Shown piece after piece: positions 6,145 through 6,283 of a stretch of DNA of 6,283 nucleotides. The DNA comes from an uncultured bacterium (GTDB lineage: Bacteria; Cyanobacteriota; Vampirovibrionia; Gastranaerophilales; Gastranaerophilaceae): the NCBI GenBank assembly GCA_900556295.1, contig USOK01000097.1:1-6283 (forward strand). Reading direction: 5' to 3'. Position numbers and translations under genes: made by a program. Every line of letters starts with the position of its first letter. Within the stretch, counting starts at the first letter, position 1. Below the pieces are notes generated by a model. It searched no databases. It was not told the DNA's origin and worked only from the letters and a program-made list of their open reading frames with translations.

Positions 6145-6283
6145 TTATTTTTGGTCTTGAGCCGTTGCCTTATCTAAAAGAGCTCGAATTCTTAAATATC
6201 TTTCTAATTCAATTCTGAACTTTTTCAAATTGTGATAATAACTATTAGACAGCAATACTCTATTATCATATTTTGGATCAAGT
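6145..6283 (-). CDS. Partial hypothetical protein, C-terminal 45 codons
   Basis: Reading from the right edge on the minus strand, 45 codons run without a stop to a TAA at 6147-6145. The peptide begins LDPKYDNRVLLSNS and ends RALLDKATAQDQK. It is rich in Lys, Arg, Leu and Tyr with a helical pattern, and codon choice looks like that of the neighbours. No family is recognisable from this tail. Its stop lies just before a hairpin and 145 bases upstream of the folE2 start, on the same strand. A chance opening of this length is possible in principle, but the position and composition favour a real gene end. Confidence 0.6.
   Translation of the reverse strand, partial: LDPKYDNRVLLSNSYYHNLKKFRIELERYLRIRALLDKATAQDQK

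Overview
The window is a strongly AT-rich bacterial segment with six well-supported protein genes and a seventh cut off by the right edge. Short leaders with Shine-Dalgarno sites, Rho-independent hairpins and tight spacing are typical of a small bacterial chromosome. There is no rRNA, tRNA, CRISPR array, insertion sequence or phage gene. The AT richness, the lysine/asparagine-rich unknown proteins and the mix of ordinary housekeeping genes would fit a gut Vampirovibrionota/Melainabacteria (Gastranaerophilales) genome. No gene here is diagnostic, so that placement is a low-confidence inference and other AT-rich host-associated bacteria remain possible.

Left part (1-1440): a 208-base leader without a recognised gene precedes a 396-residue protein of unknown function. 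It has an N-terminal coiled coil and a strand-turn-strand C-terminal half, and is closed by a strong terminator.

Centre (1441-4693): a candidate extended -10 promoter leads into a two-gene unit, an MscS-family mechanosensitive channel whose stop codon overlaps the start of rlmH (23S rRNA pseudouridine-1915 methyltransferase) in TAATG. After 110 bases comes a 575-residue M49-like (dipeptidyl-peptidase III/Nudix-3 type) zinc metallopeptidase. It has its own candidate promoter, over which lies a perfect 16-bp palindrome, a good operator candidate. The peptidase ends at a bidirectional terminator.

Right part (4694-6283): all genes are on the minus strand. In transcription order they are the C-terminal 45 codons of an unknown gene entering from the right edge, folE2 (type IB GTP cyclohydrolase, first step of folate/queuosine precursor synthesis), and a 144-residue unknown protein rich in Asp-Gly turns. 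Between the partial gene and folE2 lies a hairpin whose T-tract points the opposite way, to the plus strand, and no plus-strand gene explains it.

The genes do not form one obvious pathway. The parts least explained by known biology are the two unknown proteins, which share an F-x-x-D-G / F-x-D-G turn motif, the palindrome in front of the peptidase, and the oppositely oriented terminator.
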